DNA from: Lachnospiraceae bacterium YSB2008
GTDB taxonomy: Bacteria > Bacillota > Clostridia > Lachnospirales > Lachnospiraceae
Reading direction: 5' to 3'
Length of the DNA stretch: 64,000 bases
Assembly: GCA_000687655.1 (NCBI GenBank)
Contig: JHWR01000003.1
Span: 1-64,000, forward strand
This document shows, one piece after another, positions 45,345 to 54,151 of this stretch. Position numbers and translations under genes: made by a program. The notes under the pieces were generated by a model that was not told the origin of the DNA, searched no databases, and saw only the letters and a list, made by a program, of their open reading frames with translations. Positions within the stretch are counted from its first letter, which is position 1. Each line of letters opens with the position of its first letter.

Positions 45345-46019
45345 TTAATCATCCGTTTCCGTGGCATTATATGAAATACCGCTATACTTGAATTCGTCGA
45401 CAGTCATGGTAAGTCCTTCAGTATATCCATCAAAATTATCAGGATCTTTTGCCTTTTCCTTCATGGTTGCTTCGAATTCATAAGACCCTTTGGTAAAACA
45501 AATCGTAGCTGTTCCATCTTCGCCGCTTGAACAACCGGTTATCTCGAAGCCATCATCTGACATCTGCTGACCCGTCTTACCTTTGTATGTATCCAGTTCA
45601 GCCTGGTCCGGTATTCCTGCTGTAAGATCTATTATCTCATCAACAGCCACATCCTTCAGAATATCCTGGATTTCCTTGTCAGTTTCAGAATCATCTCTGT
45701 TCGGATCATTCACAGCATCTCTGTACACAGCTTCTATCTTACTGTATACTTCATCACCGGTTTTACCTATAACCTTATATGCACGGTCGTCATAATGAAC
45801 AACATAAACTATTTTTTCATTGCTGGATGAATAGAATGCCTGGTCATCACCTACAGCAAAAACATCTGCAAATGTTTTGAAGTCCGGAAGATTCTGAGTC
45901 TCCTTAGCTGTGCCCGTTGTATCAGTCGTATCTCCTTTTTTGCCGCAGGCACCCATACAGACAGCCGCACCCAGAATAAGTGCTGCAGTAATCATCTTTT
46001 TAGCAAGTCTCTTTTTCAT
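45345..46019 (-). CDS. Lipoprotein of unknown function
   Basis: A 224-residue protein with a classical lipoprotein signal (MKKRLAKKMITAALILGAAVCMGACG, cleavage before Cys). The mature part is acidic and Asp/Thr-rich; no known domain is recognised. It starts within the end of the MATE gene (20-base overlap) and lies 14 bases above the ROK kinase gene, so it is part of that run. Confidence 0.8.
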   Translation of the reverse strand: MKKRLAKKMITAALILGAAVCMGACGKKGDTTDTTGTAKETQNLPDFKTFADVFAVGDDQAFYSSSNEKIVYVVHYDDRAYKVIGKTGDEVYSKIEAVYRDAVNDPNRDDSETDKEIQDILKDVAVDEIIDLTAGIPDQAELDTYKGKTGQQMSDDGFEITGCSSGEDGTATICFTKGSYEFEATMKEKAKDPDNFDGYTEGLTMTVDEFKYSGISYNATETDD

Positions 46020-47376
46020 TTATTATCCCCTCCTCACTAAGTTTTTGCTTAACTATGTGGATTATTATTATGTACGCCGTAACAAGAAATGCATCCGCGA
46101 AAACCCATGCCAGCGGACTGGCAAGACAGGCTGCAATGTATCCGTATTTCGGTACAAGCACAAAACCTGCCAAAGCTCTCGCTATCATCTCCAGGACGCC
46201 TGCAAGTATCGCAAGTATCGAGTAACCCATACCCTGAATCATGAATCTGACTACATTTACAAGTACCAGCAAAAAATAGAACATCGAATTGTACTTTAAA
46301 TAAGTATATGTGTTATGTACCAGAAGCGGACTCGGATCTTTGATAAATATTAGAGCCACATTTTTTCCAAATATAAGCAGGAACAGAAATGCAAGCAGTG
46401 CATAAGCAAATCCGATAGCAACGCACCATCTGAGTCCGGCGTTGATCCTGTCAGGTTTTTTTGCACCCATATTCTGCCCGCCATAAGTTGCCGCCGTGGA
46501 TCCAAGTGCATCAAACGGACAGCAGAAAAACATAGTCACTTTCAAAGCTGTGGCGGACGAAGCCACATATACACTTCCGAGTACATTTACTGCTGATTGA
46601 AGTATAACACTACCTATAGCTGTTATGGAATACTGAAGCCCCATCGGAACTCCTATATACAGAAGCCTCCCGACATAAGCCATATCAAGTCTGCCTTCGT
46701 CATTTTTAATCCTTAAAATCTCGAATTTATGCCGCATATATAATACGCACAGCACGCCTGATATGAGCTGCGAAATAACCGTCGCCAGTGCAGGGCCGGC
46801 TATCCCGAGTGGCATCACCATAACTATATCAAGTATAACATTTATTACCGAAGAAAGCAGTAAGAAATATACCGGAGTCCGGCTGTCTCCCAGGCTCCTG
46901 AGGACCCCTGAGGAAAGGTTATACAACAAGGTTACCGGGATGCCCAGGAAGATTATTGAAAGATAAATATTTGACTCTTCAATAATATCCGACGGAGTCC
47001 TGAGAAGAGTAAGAATATTTCGACATTCCAGGAAAACTATAACCGTTATGACAATAGCAAAAATAGCCAACGTATATATACTGTTGGCTACAAATTTGCG
47101 CATGGAAACATAATCCTTAGCTCCAAACTTCTGTGCAACAGGTATGGCAAAGCCTGAACAGAGCCCCATACAGAAGCCTATAACCATAAATGTAACGCTT
47201 CCCGTTGCTCCTACCGCCGCAAGGCTGTTCTCGCCAAGGTATCTTCCGATTATGATCGTGTCGACCAAACTATAAAATTGTTGAAACAGATAGCCCGCCA
47301 GAGTGGGAAGCATGAACATAAGAACATGCTTCAGCGGCGAGCCAACTGTCATATCTACTATCTTCTTTTCTGACAT
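46000..47376 (-). CDS. MATE-family multidrug efflux transporter
   Basis: A 458-residue membrane protein with about 12 TM segments in two homologous halves. The first begins GSPLKHVLMFMLPTLAGYLFQQFYSLVDTIIIGRYLG, the typical MATE opening, and the second contains GVPMGLQYSITAIGSVILQSAVNVLGS. It exports drugs or organic cations using a Na+ or H+ gradient; the ion is not readable. An NhaC antiporter lies immediately upstream. Its end overlaps the lipoprotein start. Confidence 0.92.
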   Translation of the reverse strand: MSEKKIVDMTVGSPLKHVLMFMLPTLAGYLFQQFYSLVDTIIIGRYLGENSLAAVGATGSVTFMVIGFCMGLCSGFAIPVAQKFGAKDYVSMRKFVANSIYTLAIFAIVITVIVFLECRNILTLLRTPSDIIEESNIYLSIIFLGIPVTLLYNLSSGVLRSLGDSRTPVYFLLLSSVINVILDIVMVMPLGIAGPALATVISQLISGVLCVLYMRHKFEILRIKNDEGRLDMAYVGRLLYIGVPMGLQYSITAIGSVILQSAVNVLGSVYVASSATALKVTMFFCCPFDALGSTAATYGGQNMGAKKPDRINAGLRWCVAIGFAYALLAFLFLLIFGKNVALIFIKDPSPLLVHNTYTYLKYNSMFYFLLVLVNVVRFMIQGMGYSILAILAGVLEMIARALAGFVLVPKYGYIAACLASPLAWVFADAFLVTAYIIIIHIVKQKLSEEGIINEKETC

Positions 47377-47392
47377 TAGATACTTCTCTTAA

Positions 47393-49057
47393 TTATTTCT
47401 TTTCTTCGAGATCGAGTCCCTCTTCAATCTTCTCTACAACCGGAATATCCTTATTTCCGATAACTTTCTTCATAACAAAGAGAGTTCCGATCATAAGAAC
47501 AATACCGATAGGAAGTACTATATATGCCTTCGGGATGAATCCGGAAATAACATACGTCACGGCACTGACACACGCAACCGTAAGTGCGTATGGAAGCTGT
47601 GTTGAAACGTGTGCAACGTGATCACACTGTGCACCTGCAGATGCCATGATAGTTGTATCAGATATAGGTGAGCAGTGATCGCCGCATACAGCACCTGCCA
47701 TACAAGCAGACACACATACAACTCCGAGAGGATTTGTAAGCGGGAATACGCTGAGTGTTATAGGTATAAGTATACCGAATGTTCCCCAAGATGTTCCTGT
47801 TGCAAATGAAAGGAAGCATGCGATAAGGAATATTATAGCCGGAAGCAATGACTGGAAGTTAGCTGCCCTGTTCATAACGAAGTCAGCAACGAACTCCTTA
47901 GCTCCGAGTGAATCTGTCATAGCCTTAAGTGTCCAGGCAAGTGTAAGTATGAGTATTGCAGGAACCATAGCCTTAAAGCCTTCAGGGAGACAATCCATAA
48001 GATCCTTGAAAGTTAAGCTTCTTCTGAGAAGGAAATAAATGATCGTAACAACAAGTGTAACTGCCGATCCGAGCATGAGTCCTACAGATGCGTCTGCATT
48101 TGAAAATGCATTAACAAAGCTTTCGCCTTCGAAGAATCCACCTGAATAGATCATTCCGATTACACAGGCAACAATAAGTACTATTATTGGAAGTACAAGG
48201 TCTATAACCTTACCCTTCTCATTGGTCTTTTCATTTGCGGCATCAGATGCCTTCTTAAGACCATTGAAGATATCGCCGTTCTTTGCTGCATCCTCATGGC
48301 GTGCCATAGGGCCGAAATCCATGTTTGAAACAGCAAGGAAGAGCATCATTACTATTGTAAGGAGTGCATAGAAGTTGTATGGGATTGCCCTAATGAAAAG
48401 GTGCAATCCATTTCCTTCCTCAACGAAACCTGAAACGGCTGCTGCCCATGATGAAACAGGAGCTATGATACATACAGGCGCTGCAGTAGCATCTATAAGA
48501 TATGCAAGCTTGGCACGTGAGATGTTGTGCTTGTCAGTAACAGGTCTCATAACGCTGCCGACTGTGAGGCAGTTGAAATAGTCATCTATGAATATAAGTA
48601 CACCGAGAGCAATTGTCGCAAGCTGAGCGCCTATACGAGTCTTTATGTGAGTACTTGCCCAACGTCCGAACGCCGCGGATCCACCCGCCTTATTCATAAT
48701 GGCAACCATAGTTCCGAGTATTACAAGGAATACCAGGATTCCGACATTGTATGCATCTGCGAGTGAAGCAACTATACCGTCGTTAAATACATGTGTAAGT
48801 GTTCCCTCAAAACTGAACTTTGAGTACAGGAGTCCGCCCACAACTATTCCTATGAAAAGCGATGAGTATACTTCCTTGGTTATGAGCGCCAGTGCTATAG
48901 CTATGATAGGTGGTACCAGTGCCCAGAATGAATGGTAGAAAGGATTTCCTGCCATAGGATCGATACCGTCTTCGCCTGCCGCAAAAACCGCAGTTGTACA
49001 TACGGATGCAAGCATAAGAACAAGTGCCATGATCCTGATTAATTTCTTCTTGTTCAT
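47393..49057 (-). CDS. NhaC-family Na+/H+ antiporter
   Basis: A 554-residue protein with about 12 TM segments and the NhaC motifs LIFIDDYFNCLTVGSVMRPV and GAVCGDHCSPISDTTIMAS. It likely exchanges Na+ (or malate/lactate-type cargo in some members) for protons. The N-terminus (MNKKKLIRIMALVLMLASVCTTAVFAAGEDG) looks like a cleavable signal peptide before the first antiporter helix. It is 16 bases upstream of the MATE gene, so a Na+ gradient link to export is suggested by the context. Confidence 0.88.
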   Translation of the reverse strand: MNKKKLIRIMALVLMLASVCTTAVFAAGEDGIDPMAGNPFYHSFWALVPPIIAIALALITKEVYSSLFIGIVVGGLLYSKFSFEGTLTHVFNDGIVASLADAYNVGILVFLVILGTMVAIMNKAGGSAAFGRWASTHIKTRIGAQLATIALGVLIFIDDYFNCLTVGSVMRPVTDKHNISRAKLAYLIDATAAPVCIIAPVSSWAAAVSGFVEEGNGLHLFIRAIPYNFYALLTIVMMLFLAVSNMDFGPMARHEDAAKNGDIFNGLKKASDAANEKTNEKGKVIDLVLPIIVLIVACVIGMIYSGGFFEGESFVNAFSNADASVGLMLGSAVTLVVTIIYFLLRRSLTFKDLMDCLPEGFKAMVPAILILTLAWTLKAMTDSLGAKEFVADFVMNRAANFQSLLPAIIFLIACFLSFATGTSWGTFGILIPITLSVFPLTNPLGVVCVSACMAGAVCGDHCSPISDTTIMASAGAQCDHVAHVSTQLPYALTVACVSAVTYVISGFIPKAYIVLPIGIVLMIGTLFVMKKVIGNKDIPVVEKIEEGLDLEEKK

Positions 49058-49090
49058 AAATATCCTCCTAGGATTATATTATAGTGAATT

Positions 49091-51100
49091 CTATTCACCG
49101 AATTCCTTCAGGCCGTCTGAGACCTCATACTTGTATGATTCACGATTTGCAGTAACCAGATCATCATACATCTTTGTTCCTTCAATATAGCCACGGGTAT
49201 CATACCAGCCGTCACTGAAATCTGAACTTCCTACAATACCTTCACATGAAGAAACCATATATTCGTCATCCGGAAGCATTACAACACCGTTATATCTTAC
49301 CGGATAGTAAACTGTTGTTGTATCAAACTCGCCCTCAGAATGAGAAACAGTTGCCGCGAATACAAGGTAATAAACATTATTCTGTGCGAAATCTGTTCCC
49401 AGATCCTTAGCTACAAGGAGGTATTCGCCCTTGAATGAAATCTCACCCACGGAAACCTCTTCTTCATAATCAGATGCTATATAGCTCTTGATTCTGTCTA
49501 ATGCATCTGCTTTAAGAGTTTCTTTATAGTCATCTGCAATATCAGCGATTGACTCTATATGTTCATATGCCTCATATCTCTCAAATCCATCAGCACACTC
49601 AGCATCATAATTCTCTCTGTTGCTTTCAACTATATCAATGTAAGCATTAATAGGATTAACATATCCTCTTGTTGAATACTTTCCATCTACATATGAGTTT
49701 CCGAGTATTCCTGTTGACTCACTGTAATTCACACCTTCGTCATTCTTAAGAATATCTGTAAATCCTACAGGGAAGTATACTGTTCCGGCCGTAAATCTGT
49801 TGTCTGAACTGGAAACCCTGCCCCTGTAAATAATATAGATAATGTTATATGCGTTTCCGTAAGCATCTTCTTTTCTTGTAAGATAAGCATAACCTGCATA
49901 CTCGAGATCGCCTACGGATGCACTGTCATCATTTGCAAAGTTTGCGAGTATTGTATCCTCTGCATCTCCTTTAATCTTATTTATAAAATCATCCGGAAGA
50001 TCGATATATGATGCAACGTATTCATCAAGTCCGGATACCTCATAGTCCTTCTCTGTCTCTGCCGGAATCTTTCCTAACCTCTCAGCATATGAACCCATAT
50101 CATCACTTGGGATAGTAACTGTAACTGTATCCCCATTTGAAAGACCGTTCATAGTCTCACAGTGGAAATCATATGAATTAAGGTCTGAACCTTTATAATC
50201 AAGTACTACTCTTCCGTCAGGAGCGATTCCTTCAAACGATACATCAAGATCAGCAAATGCATCAAATGTACCGACTTCCTCAAGGCCTTCAACTTTGTAT
50301 TCCTTATCCTTGAACTTTACCTTACCCTTGACGTACTTCTTGATGTAATCTTCGTCAACGTTCCATCTATATTCAATCGTATCACCATTGGAGAGGTTAT
50401 CAGACGCAACAAGTTCAACTGATACTGCATCCTTAATATACGCTACAGGTGATGTAACCTTATACAGGATTCCCAGCTCTTTCTTCGCTTTTCTGGTAAA
50501 CTTAAGTCTCTTGCCATATTTCTGTTCTACAGCAACCCAGTCTACATATACATTAGCCTCGCCATAACCTTCGTAACCGCTTGTCTCTACAACTACAAAC
50601 TTGTTGAGGTTTACAGTTCTTCTTGAACTGAAGATTGCTATGCATGAAATGCAAAGTATCAAAACGAGTGCAGCTGCGCCTATTATTCCGGCGATCATAT
50701 ACTTCTTCGGAATCGGCTGCTTCGGAGCTGCCGCCTGCTGGCTGTAACCGGTGTTCTGAGCCGGCTGCTGGCTGTAGTTTGCATTCTGCTGGCTGTAGTT
50801 TGCATTCTGCTGGCTGTAGTTTGCATTCTGCTGACTGTAATCTGCATTCTGCTGACTGTAATCTGCAGTCTGGCCCGTTGCCTGCTGATTGTAATCCACG
50901 GTCTGGCCTGTTGCCTGCTGATTGTAATAGGCAGTCTGATCGTATCCCTGCTGCTGACTGTTATCAGTAGTTGGAGCTGCCACCGGCTGCTGACTGTAAT
51001 TAGTTGCTTCCGGAGTCTCGCTGGATATTAATGAAAAACCACAATAACCGCAGAATTTTGCATCGTCCGGATTCTGCTGACCGCATTTTGGACAAAACAT
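49091..51100 (-). CDS. Zinc-ribbon, Q/N-rich repeat, TM protein with long exterior
   Basis: A 669-residue protein. It starts with a zinc ribbon (MFCPKCGQQNPDDAKFCGYCG). Residues 30-130 form a low-complexity region with tandem NYSQQNA heptads and TGQTxDYNQQA units. One TM (YMIAGIIGAAALVLILCISCIAIF) lies near residue 140, and about 500 exterior residues follow with two similar halves ending in SRG- and TRGY-type motifs. GGAGGG precedes the start. The inside part is ribbon plus prion-like linker. The exterior matches no family I can name; it may be a cell-surface sensor. The repeats are identical at the DNA level, with a 21-base period. Confidence 0.8.
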   Translation of the reverse strand: MFCPKCGQQNPDDAKFCGYCGFSLISSETPEATNYSQQPVAAPTTDNSQQQGYDQTAYYNQQATGQTVDYNQQATGQTADYSQQNADYSQQNANYSQQNANYSQQNANYSQQPAQNTGYSQQAAAPKQPIPKKYMIAGIIGAAALVLILCISCIAIFSSRRTVNLNKFVVVETSGYEGYGEANVYVDWVAVEQKYGKRLKFTRKAKKELGILYKVTSPVAYIKDAVSVELVASDNLSNGDTIEYRWNVDEDYIKKYVKGKVKFKDKEYKVEGLEEVGTFDAFADLDVSFEGIAPDGRVVLDYKGSDLNSYDFHCETMNGLSNGDTVTVTIPSDDMGSYAERLGKIPAETEKDYEVSGLDEYVASYIDLPDDFINKIKGDAEDTILANFANDDSASVGDLEYAGYAYLTRKEDAYGNAYNIIYIIYRGRVSSSDNRFTAGTVYFPVGFTDILKNDEGVNYSESTGILGNSYVDGKYSTRGYVNPINAYIDIVESNRENYDAECADGFERYEAYEHIESIADIADDYKETLKADALDRIKSYIASDYEEEVSVGEISFKGEYLLVAKDLGTDFAQNNVYYLVFAATVSHSEGEFDTTTVYYPVRYNGVVMLPDDEYMVSSCEGIVGSSDFSDGWYDTRGYIEGTKMYDDLVTANRESYKYEVSDGLKEFGE

Positions 51101-51154
51101 ATACTCACCCTCCTACACCAAAGATTAGTCTTGCATAACGTAATAACTATAATG

Positions 51155-51231
51155 GATTTTAGGTCAGTTTTCAATGATTTTAGGACAGTTTTCAATATTT
51201 TCTTGACATAGATAAGCTTGTTTGCTATGAT
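51155..51231 (+). promoter_or_regulatory. tRNA-cluster promoter with upstream 21-bp direct repeat
   Basis: A near-perfect -35/-10 pair, TTGACA (51203-51208), 17 bases, TATGAT (51226-51231), drives the tRNA genes. Immediately upstream two adjacent 21-base units (51155-51175 and 51176-51196) differ at one base; each holds (T/A)CAGTTTTC, near the LytTR half-site consensus. The promoter is seen directly; regulator identity is speculation. Confidence 0.75.
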
Positions 51232-51271
51232 TCTTTAGTGCCGCATTTTGGTACGGGACAAATGTTCAGCT

Positions 51272-51359
51272 GGAGATGTACTCAAGAGGCTGAAGAGGCG
51301 CCCCTGCTAAGGGTGTAGGTCGGGTGACCGGCGCGAGGGTTCAAATCCCTCCATCTCCG
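51272..51359 (+). tRNA. tRNA-Ser (anticodon GCT)
   Basis: Acceptor GGAGATG pairs CATCTCC with discriminator G. The anticodon arm CGCCC-CTGCTAA-GGGTG gives anticodon GCT. A long variable arm (TAGGTCGGGTGACCGGCG) follows, then the T-arm GAGGGTTCAAATCCCTC. CCA is not encoded. First of three tandem tRNA genes opposite to the surrounding coding strand. Confidence 0.96.
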
Positions 51360-51371
51360 ATAATTTAATAT

Positions 51372-51443
51372 TCCTCGATAGCTCAATGGTAGAGCACGCG
51401 GCTGTTAACCGCGGGGTTGTAGGTTCGAGCCCTACTCGGGGAG
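51372..51443 (+). tRNA. tRNA-Asn (anticodon GTT)
   Basis: Acceptor TCCTCGA pairs TCGGGGA with one G-T, discriminator G. D-arm TAGCTCAATGGTAGAGC. Anticodon arm GCGGCTGTTAACCGC gives GTT. T-arm GTAGGTTCGAGCCCTAC. It lies 12 bases after tRNA-Ser. CCA is not encoded. Confidence 0.96.
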
Positions 51444-51447
51444 CTAT

Positions 51448-51518
51448 GGCGCCATGGCCAAGTGGTAAGGCAAAGGTCTGCAACACCTCTATCACCAGTT
51501 CAAATCTGGTTGGCGCCT
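51448..51518 (+). tRNA. tRNA-Cys (anticodon GCA)
   Basis: Acceptor GGCGCCA pairs TGGCGCC with discriminator T. Anticodon arm AGGTCTGCAACACCT gives GCA. T-arm CCAGTTCAAATCTGG. It is four bases after tRNA-Asn, with no encoded CCA, and followed by a strong terminator. Confidence 0.96.
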
Positions 51519-51522
51519 CTAA

Positions 51523-51552
51523 AAAGAACCTGCTTTTTCAAGCAGGTTCTTT
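51523..51552 (+). terminator. Bidirectional terminator between tRNA genes and XRE gene
   Basis: AAAGAACCTGCTT and AAGCAGGTTCTTT form a perfect 13-bp stem with a 4-base loop. T-runs lie on both strands. It ends the tRNA transcript and, in the other direction, the minus-strand XRE/ART transcript that stops at 51576. Confidence 0.9.
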
Positions 51553-51575
51553 CTTCATGTATATTAAGCGGTCGA

Positions 51576-52223
51576 TTACTTACTCTTTTCAATCAGATCT
51601 TCAATCGTACATCCCATAACTTTTGATAAACTGTATAACGTTTCTGCACTTGCCTTGTTAATATCTTTTCGGCGTTGTTCATACATCTGAATAGATCGAA
51701 GACTTACTCCTGCCCGTCTTGACAGTTCCGCCTGTGAACATCCGTATGCCGTACGTATACGTTTCAAGTTAGTATCCTTGAAATAGCCTCTGGTTCTTTC
51801 CTCTGCTATATCGACAAACTTAGTGATATCAGCTTCGTGCAGGGTGTGATACATCTTCTGCAGATCATCAAAAGACAATGCCTTGAAAATGTCACTGTAT
51901 CTTCTTGACGAATACCATTGATAATACGCAACAGCCCAACCAATCCAGTATTCCACGGAACGTTCAAACCGCTCCTTCGGATCTGATTCTATTCGTCTGC
52001 CAGTGGTTTCGAAAATAACTTCCCAGGCTATCTCGATTCCACTTTTCCCGGCAATCACAGCCGGTTCTCCATTTTCCATTCGACGACTGACGGAACTGGA
52101 AACAAAGAGTTGTACAAAATCATTTCCGGATATCTTACAGGTATTCACCGCATAATCGAATGCATCGCCCAGCACCGATTGAGCACTATTCAGATATGTT
52201 TCTCGGTATGCGTGAATCATCAT
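51576..52223 (-). CDS. XRE-type regulator, probable antitoxin
   Basis: A 215-residue protein with a C-terminal XRE helix-turn-helix (IRTAYGCSQAELSRRAGVSLRSIQMYEQRRKDINKASAETL) at about residues 145-205. The N-terminal 130 residues are helical and of the kind that pair with DUF3990-type genes. It starts 37 bases inside the end of the ART-like gene with GGAGG at good spacing, so the two are translationally coupled. A palindrome in the shared promoter (52919-52934) is a likely binding site for it. Role as antitoxin and repressor is inferred from layout. Confidence 0.78.
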   Translation of the reverse strand: MMIHAYRETYLNSAQSVLGDAFDYAVNTCKISGNDFVQLFVSSSVSRRMENGEPAVIAGKSGIEIAWEVIFETTGRRIESDPKERFERSVEYWIGWAVAYYQWYSSRRYSDIFKALSFDDLQKMYHTLHEADITKFVDIAEERTRGYFKDTNLKRIRTAYGCSQAELSRRAGVSLRSIQMYEQRRKDINKASAETLYSLSKVMGCTIEDLIEKSK

Positions 52224-52884
52224 TCTTGATACCTCCTCTTATAATATCCTGAATGAATAGCCCATCAGTTTCTTCTTCCAAAATCCCCATATAGGTCCTG
52301 TTAGCATCTTCGTCCCTGGTTTTGCGAAGAATATAATACTTGGCTCTATCAGCTTGTTCAAATCCTTCATACTTAATCTTAGAGAACGCAAACTTTGATT
52401 TAATAACAATCTGTTCTCCCAGCTTTCCAAGATGCATAGCTCGTGCCAACTGCTCCACCGTTATTCCGTTATTAACAAATGCCTCCGCGTAATCAAAGTA
52501 GGAATCATCCGCCCTATAACCGACAATCAGATCGAACGCATTTACATTAATGCTGAAGTTATCAATCAAATACTGTTTTGCTCTTCTTGCCACCGGTGTA
52601 TTAATAGAGAATAAGCGATGCTCCACAAGAACTGCAATCCAGTTAAGGATTGTATAATCCGGAGTGTTGAGGTATAAAATATTCAGATGTTCAGTATCAA
52701 GTGTGTACCTGTTAGAAAAACCATCACTCAGCGATGATACTGCCCATTCTTTTGCAAGTTCGTTGCTTTCGGTACAATAGAAGCCTAATCCAAAATCATT
52801 ATTCTTTCTCCCTTCTCCAAAAACAGGAACTTCCACAATCTGCTTTGATCCATGATATATTGTTAGCTTCTTTTCCATTTCCAC
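52186..52884 (-). CDS. DUF3990 protein, ADP-ribosyltransferase-like, probable toxin
   Basis: The start is the GTG at 52884, with GGAGG at correct spacing; the in-frame ATG two codons later is too far. The 232-residue product has YHGSKQIVEVP near the N-terminus and NDFGLGFYCTES...LAKEWA, the DUF3990 pattern that places it in the ART fold (H-Y-E-like). The catalytic Glu is not certain. It is first in the two-gene unit with the XRE gene. A modifying toxin with transcriptional antitoxin is the best reading; exact chemistry is unverified. Confidence 0.8.
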   Translation of the reverse strand: MEMEKKLTIYHGSKQIVEVPVFGEGRKNNDFGLGFYCTESNELAKEWAVSSLSDGFSNRYTLDTEHLNILYLNTPDYTILNWIAVLVEHRLFSINTPVARRAKQYLIDNFSINVNAFDLIVGYRADDSYFDYAEAFVNNGITVEQLARAMHLGKLGEQIVIKSKFAFSKIKYEGFEQADRAKYYILRKTRDEDANRTYMGILEEETDGLFIQDIIRGGIKNDDSRIPRNISE

Positions 52885-52914
52885 GATTTACACCTCCCTC
52901 CTATTGTTAATATC

Positions 52915-52943
52915 ATTATATCACCACAGTGATAGTTTTCCAA
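52915..52943 (-). promoter_or_regulatory. Promoter with XRE operator for the ART/XRE unit
   Basis: On the minus strand, -35 TTGGAA (52938-52943), 17 bases and -10 TATAAT (52915-52920). The spacer contains a perfect inverted repeat TATCAC-CACA-GTGATA (52919-52934). An operator placed there is the usual way an XRE antitoxin represses its own unit. Confidence 0.72.
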
Positions 52944-52944
52944 G

Positions 52945-52977
52945 TAAAAAAGGGAAACCTTTTAAAGGCTTCCCTTT
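52945..52977 (-). terminator. Terminator after the anti-sigma gene
   Basis: AAAGGGAAACC and GGCTTCCCTTT make an 11-bp stem (one G-T on the minus strand) with a 7-base loop. On the minus strand it is followed by TTTTTT. It lies 22 bases past the stop at 53000. Confidence 0.85.
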
Positions 52978-52999
52978 CCTGTGTATAGGATTATAAAAA

Positions 53000-54151
53000 C
53001 TATTTACTTATCCCTGTTCCGACGATTCCGTTTACCTCGTCCTTAGATATGATCCAGTCAACAGAGATATGATTATCACCATAATAAAGTTCAAAGAACA
53101 TAACTGAACTCTCTACAGGTGCGCCGTCTGCAGCTTCGAATCCACCATACTCGATACGATCAGGTTCGCCAAGTCCGAACTTTGCTTTAACAAATTCCTT
53201 GACGGTTTTTTCGCCCTGGTCCTTATACTCCTGTGCTTCTTCCCAGGAATACTCCTCACAGTCTGCGTATACTGATCTGCCTCCTCTTGATAATATAAGG
53301 ATTCCATCTTCGTTCTTCGGAAGCTGAAGCTCATAGAATTTGGCGTTAGGAGCATCGCTTTCTGACCAATTCACGCTGTAACCGTCCCATTCCTCTCCAA
53401 ATGTAGAGAGCTCTGACAGATTTGCTCCACGAATCTCACAGTTCCAGGTGTCATCAACTTCTTCACCATAGAACTGATATATAAGCTTCCTGGATTCTTC
53501 TTTTATTATCGCCTCATCTTCTGATGAAACATCGACAGTGATTCGGTCATATGCATCTTCTTCTGCTTCATTGTTTTCAGCATCATCAGACGCTTCGGTC
53601 TTCTCTGCTTCCTGTTCAATGGTGTAAATATACTTTGCTTCGTAATCAATGTACTGAAGTAACTGCTCGTCTGAGAGCTCTCCATCCGGAATGTGAAGCT
53701 TGTTATCCTCTTCAACGAATGCTATCATACCCTCTTTCAGTTCACTGAGATTCTTAAGGAATGGCATACTCTCCTGCGGGAACACTCCATTTTTATAATA
53801 ATCTACTTCCAGTTTAACGAGTCTTTCAACTTCAGTCTTTGTAAATGATCTTGTCATTGACTCGTCACCGACGTCGTACGTGTCATTTGCTAATTTATCA
53901 TTATAATCTGCCTGTTCCTCCTGCGGCATGTTCTCAACACGGTTTCTGTAGCTGACAAATGCTGCATTGGCTGTGACACCGCTTGCAAATGAAATGATAG
54001 CCATACAAAGAGCCATAATTACATTTGAATATCTGAATCTTATATCTGATGTCCTTTTTCCTTTCTTAACATCATTTATAAGACTGTCCCTCATTTCATC
54101 AGGTATTTCTATATTCGAAACAATGCTTTTATCGATATCATGTTCTGTCAT
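53000..54151 (-). CDS. Membrane anti-sigma-factor-like protein
   Basis: A 383-residue protein with a short cytoplasmic part, one TM (VIMALCMAIISFASGVTANAAFV) near residue 45, and a long, very acidic exterior (Glu/Asp-rich at 180-215) followed by a compact domain. It starts 14 bases inside the end of the ECF sigma gene. This placement is standard for a membrane anti-sigma factor. No ZAS motif is present. Signal unknown. Confidence 0.72.
   Translation of the reverse strand: MTEHDIDKSIVSNIEIPDEMRDSLINDVKKGKRTSDIRFRYSNVIMALCMAIISFASGVTANAAFVSYRNRVENMPQEEQADYNDKLANDTYDVGDESMTRSFTKTEVERLVKLEVDYYKNGVFPQESMPFLKNLSELKEGMIAFVEEDNKLHIPDGELSDEQLLQYIDYEAKYIYTIEQEAEKTEASDDAENNEAEEDAYDRITVDVSSEDEAIIKEESRKLIYQFYGEEVDDTWNCEIRGANLSELSTFGEEWDGYSVNWSESDAPNAKFYELQLPKNEDGILILSRGGRSVYADCEEYSWEEAQEYKDQGEKTVKEFVKAKFGLGEPDRIEYGGFEAADGAPVESSVMFFELYYGDNHISVDWIISKDEVNGIVGTGISK

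Noticed and set aside
50635-50970. Cys-rich 111-codon plus-strand frame
   Set aside because: It is the complement of the Q/N repeats of the zinc-ribbon protein and owes its length to that repetition.
51307-51495. Minus-strand frame with GLEPTT/GFEPSR-like text
   Set aside because: This is the well-known false protein produced by translating tRNA genes in reverse.
51386-51619. Plus-strand frame across the tRNA genes
   Set aside because: It overlaps two clearly folded tRNA genes and a terminator, so it is not coding.
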